Below the pieces are notes generated by a model. The model was not told where the DNA came from, made no database searches, and was given only the letters and a program-made list of their open reading frames with translations. A DNA stretch of 9,007 bases, from the NCBI GenBank assembly GCA_004560045.1, contig SFWF01000058.1, positions 1 to 9,007 of the forward strand. Reading direction: 5' to 3'. Origin of the DNA: a bacterium. Lineage in GTDB: Bacteria; Bacillota; Clostridia; Oscillospirales; Acutalibacteraceae. Below, in pieces: positions 7,331-9,007 of this stretch (the stretch's first letter is position 1; every line of letters starts with the position of its first letter). Made by a program: the position numbers and the translations under genes.

Positions 7331-8413
7331 TTATTCGTCCTCGCCGTAGAAGCCGCTTTCGGGACGGATATCTATCTTCCAGCCGGTAAGCTTGGCGGCA
7401 AGGCGAACATTCTGACCCTTGTTACCGATAGCAAGAGAAAGCTGTGAATCGGGAACGGTGACCTTGGCGGCCTTGGGGTCCTCACTTAAAATTTCGACCG
7501 ATACGACCTTTGAGGGAGAAAGGGCCTCGCTGATGAAGGCGACGGGGTCGTCGGAATACTTAACGATATCGATCTTCTCGCCCGAAAGCTCGCTTACTAT
7601 CGTATTAACGCGGGCTCCCTTGGGGCCTATGCAGGCGCCGATAGGATCGATCTCGGGGTTTGCGCTGTATACGGCAAGCTTGGTACGGGAGCCTGCCTGA
7701 CGGGAAACGCTCTTGATTTCAATAGTACCGTCGAATATCTCGGGAACCTCAGTCTCGAAAAGACGCTTAACAAGGCCGGGATGAGTACGTGAAAGCATTA
7801 CCTTGGGTCCCTTTTCGGTCTCCTTAACGTCAACGACGTATACCTTTACGTGGTCGCCCTCGTGAAGCTCCTCACCGGGAACCTGCTCAAGCTTAGGAAG
7901 GGTTGCTTCGCTCTTGCCGATGGTAACTGCGGCATTGCCCGTCTTGGGGTCGATGCGCTGAATAACGGCGGTAAGAAGCTCGCGGTTATGCGACTGAAAC
8001 TCGGAAAGGGTCTGACTTCTTTCTACGTCGCGGATTCCCTGACGGATAACGTGCTTTGCGGTGGTGGCGACGATACGTCCGAACTGACGGGTGTCCATTT
8101 CGATCTCGACAAACTCGGCGTCGGCCTTTGCCTTATACTGTGCCTTGGCCTCGTCGCGGAGTATCTGAGTTCTGGGGTCCTCAACCTCGTCTACGATATC
8201 CTTGCGGAGAACTACCTTGAAGATCTCGTTTTCGCAGTCGATGGTGCAGGTTATGTTTTCGGTGGTTCCGTAGTCCTTACGAAGGGCTACTACGATAGCG
8301 GCCGAGATCTTTTCGGCGATGTACTCGGCGGGGATTCCTTTTTCGGCCTCCATAAACTTAAGGGCCTCAAAAAATTCCTTGGACTGATTCTTTACTGATT
8401 TTGCTGTAGCCAT
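7331..8413 (-). CDS. nusA: Transcription termination/antitermination protein NusA
   Basis: NusA binds RNA polymerase near the RNA exit channel and promotes pausing, hairpin folding and intrinsic termination. At 360 aa the layout is: N-terminal polymerase-binding domain (about 1-130); S1 domain (about 140-208); KH1 with CIGPKGARV (261-269); KH2 with AIGNKGQNVRLAAKLTGW (328-345); then a short acidic tail. It lacks the extra C-terminal acidic repeats of E. coli NusA, as is usual for Bacillota. The ATG has GGAGG at 11-nt spacing. It follows rimP by 35 nt. In B. subtilis NusA represses its own operon by stimulating termination in the leader; a suitable hairpin is present here upstream of rimP. Confidence 0.97.
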   Translation of the reverse strand: MATAKSVKNQSKEFFEALKFMEAEKGIPAEYIAEKISAAIVVALRKDYGTTENITCTIDCENEIFKVVLRKDIVDEVEDPRTQILRDEAKAQYKAKADAEFVEIEMDTRQFGRIVATTAKHVIRQGIRDVERSQTLSEFQSHNRELLTAVIQRIDPKTGNAAVTIGKSEATLPKLEQVPGEELHEGDHVKVYVVDVKETEKGPKVMLSRTHPGLVKRLFETEVPEIFDGTIEIKSVSRQAGSRTKLAVYSANPEIDPIGACIGPKGARVNTIVSELSGEKIDIVKYSDDPVAFISEALSPSKVVSVEILSEDPKAAKVTVPDSQLSLAIGNKGQNVRLAAKLTGWKIDIRPESGFYGEDE

Positions 8414-8448
8414 TTTTCTTTATACCTCCATACAAATATTTGCAGTGT

Positions 8449-8910
8449 TTAAAAATCTATATCATCGAGCTTTATGAAGGAAATTTCGCTTCTTAAAAAC
8501 TCGGTGTCTTTGTCGTCGATGCTTACTACTACGGCGTCTTTATTTCCCGAAACGAGGGTTCCGAAAAATTCTTTAACTCCGTCCTTTGCCTTATAAAGCT
8601 TAAGCTTTACCTTTTCGCCTGCGCATGCCTCGAAATGAGCCTCGCGGGTCAGTTCTCTTTCAAGACCGGGCGAGCAGACCTCTAAATAGTAGGACTTATC
8701 TATCGGGTCGGCCTCGTCGAGGATGGGGTCGATGGCGTGGTGAACGCTGGTGCAATCGTCAATAGATATGCCGTTTTCGCCGTCGATTATGACCCTTAAA
8801 TACCAGTTTGCGCCCTCTTTTACGAAACGCACGTCCCAAAGGGAGACGTTTTGCCCTTCGACGGTATCTTTTATAAGAGCAAAGACCTTATCGGCTACCG
8901 AAACTGCCAT
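8449..8910 (-). CDS. rimP: Ribosome maturation factor RimP
   Basis: RimP assists assembly of the 30S subunit, in particular entry of S12. The 153-aa product shows WYLRVIID (residues 36-43), DDCTSVHHAIDPILDE (51-66) and the family hallmark YYLEVCSPGLERELTRE (74-90), followed by a C-terminal SH3-like domain. I choose the ATG at 8910, with AAAGGAAG eight nt upstream, over the GTG three codons earlier, which would overlap the ribosome-binding site. It is the first gene of the operon. Confidence 0.95.
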   Translation of the reverse strand: MAVSVADKVFALIKDTVEGQNVSLWDVRFVKEGANWYLRVIIDGENGISIDDCTSVHHAIDPILDEADPIDKSYYLEVCSPGLERELTREAHFEACAGEKVKLKLYKAKDGVKEFFGTLVSGNKDAVVVSIDDKDTEFLRSEISFIKLDDIDF

Positions 8911-8929
8911 AAAAAACACTTCCTTTCAC

Positions 8930-8959
8930 AAAAACAGAAGAGCGGGCGTAGCCCACTCT
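8930..8959 (-). terminator. Leader terminator/attenuator before rimP
   Basis: On the minus strand AGAGTGGGC, a TAC loop and GCCCGCTCT form a 9-bp stem (8939-8947 with 8951-8959, one G-T wobble), followed by TCTGTTTTT. It lies downstream of the likely promoter and about 20 nt before the rimP ATG, so it would interrupt the operon's own transcript. An interrupted, weak U-tract is typical of terminators that need NusA. NusA-dependent attenuation of this operon is established in B. subtilis; its operation here is inferred. Confidence 0.75.
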
Positions 8960-8987
8960 CCTTTAAAATTCGTATTCTTACACTGAT

Positions 8988-8993
8988 AGTATA
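8988..8993 (-). promoter_or_regulatory. -10 box of the rimP operon promoter
   Basis: On the minus strand TATACT lies about 80 nt before the rimP ATG and just upstream of the leader hairpin, placing the transcription start near 8981. The -35 region would fall at about 9011-9016, outside the window, so the promoter cannot be confirmed. Confidence 0.45.
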
Positions 8994-9007
8994 ACCTATA
9001 TATAAAG

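Overview
The window suggests a low-to-mid-GC member of the Clostridia (Bacillota), probably a gut-type Oscillospiraceae/Ruminococcaceae relative. This rests on the gene order rimP-nusA-rnpM(ylxR)-ylxQ-infB-rbfA-nrnA-truB-ribF, strong AGGAGG Shine-Dalgarno sequences, and a short NusA without the proteobacterial C-terminal repeats. The assignment is inferred from these features and not from a search.

All recognised genes lie on the minus strand and read from right to left. At the right edge (about 8930-8993) are a -10 box and a short leader with a terminator-like hairpin, probably a NusA-responsive attenuator. Next come rimP (30S maturation), nusA (transcription elongation/termination), rnpM and ylxQ (small RNA-binding proteins), infB (IF2), rbfA (30S maturation), nrnA (DHH nanoRNase/pAp phosphatase), truB (tRNA U55 pseudouridine synthase) and ribF (FAD synthesis). 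Several junctions overlap by 8-26 nt (rnpM/ylxQ, ylxQ/infB, rbfA/nrnA, nrnA/truB), so this is one tightly coupled transcription-translation operon that ends at a hairpin terminator overlapping the ribF stop codon.

The unusual part is a set of insertions at three junctions. Each is bounded by short arrays of 7-bp tandem repeats facing each other as inverted arms: (A) 69-164, beyond the ribF stop between two near-identical terminators; (B) about 1092-1855, between truB and ribF; (C) about 4093-4182, between infB and rbfA. A and C are about 90-100 bp and carry no gene. B is about 760 bp and carries an AT-rich gene for a 121-aa S23/bvaIVP-type four-helix-bundle protein, a third internal heptad array, and a compound hairpin resembling dispersed clostridial repeats. 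The heptad sequence differs between elements (CAGTGGT-like in B, GGGACGA/GGGGAAA-like in A and C), but the 7-bp period and inverted layout are the same. Insertion B also supplies the last 15 codons of truB.

The most interesting hypothesis is that these are one family of heptad-bounded palindromic mobile elements, with the four-helix-bundle gene marking the larger, possibly autonomous form and A and C as gene-less derivatives. The arrays and their periodicity are directly visible; mobility and any role for the protein are inference.
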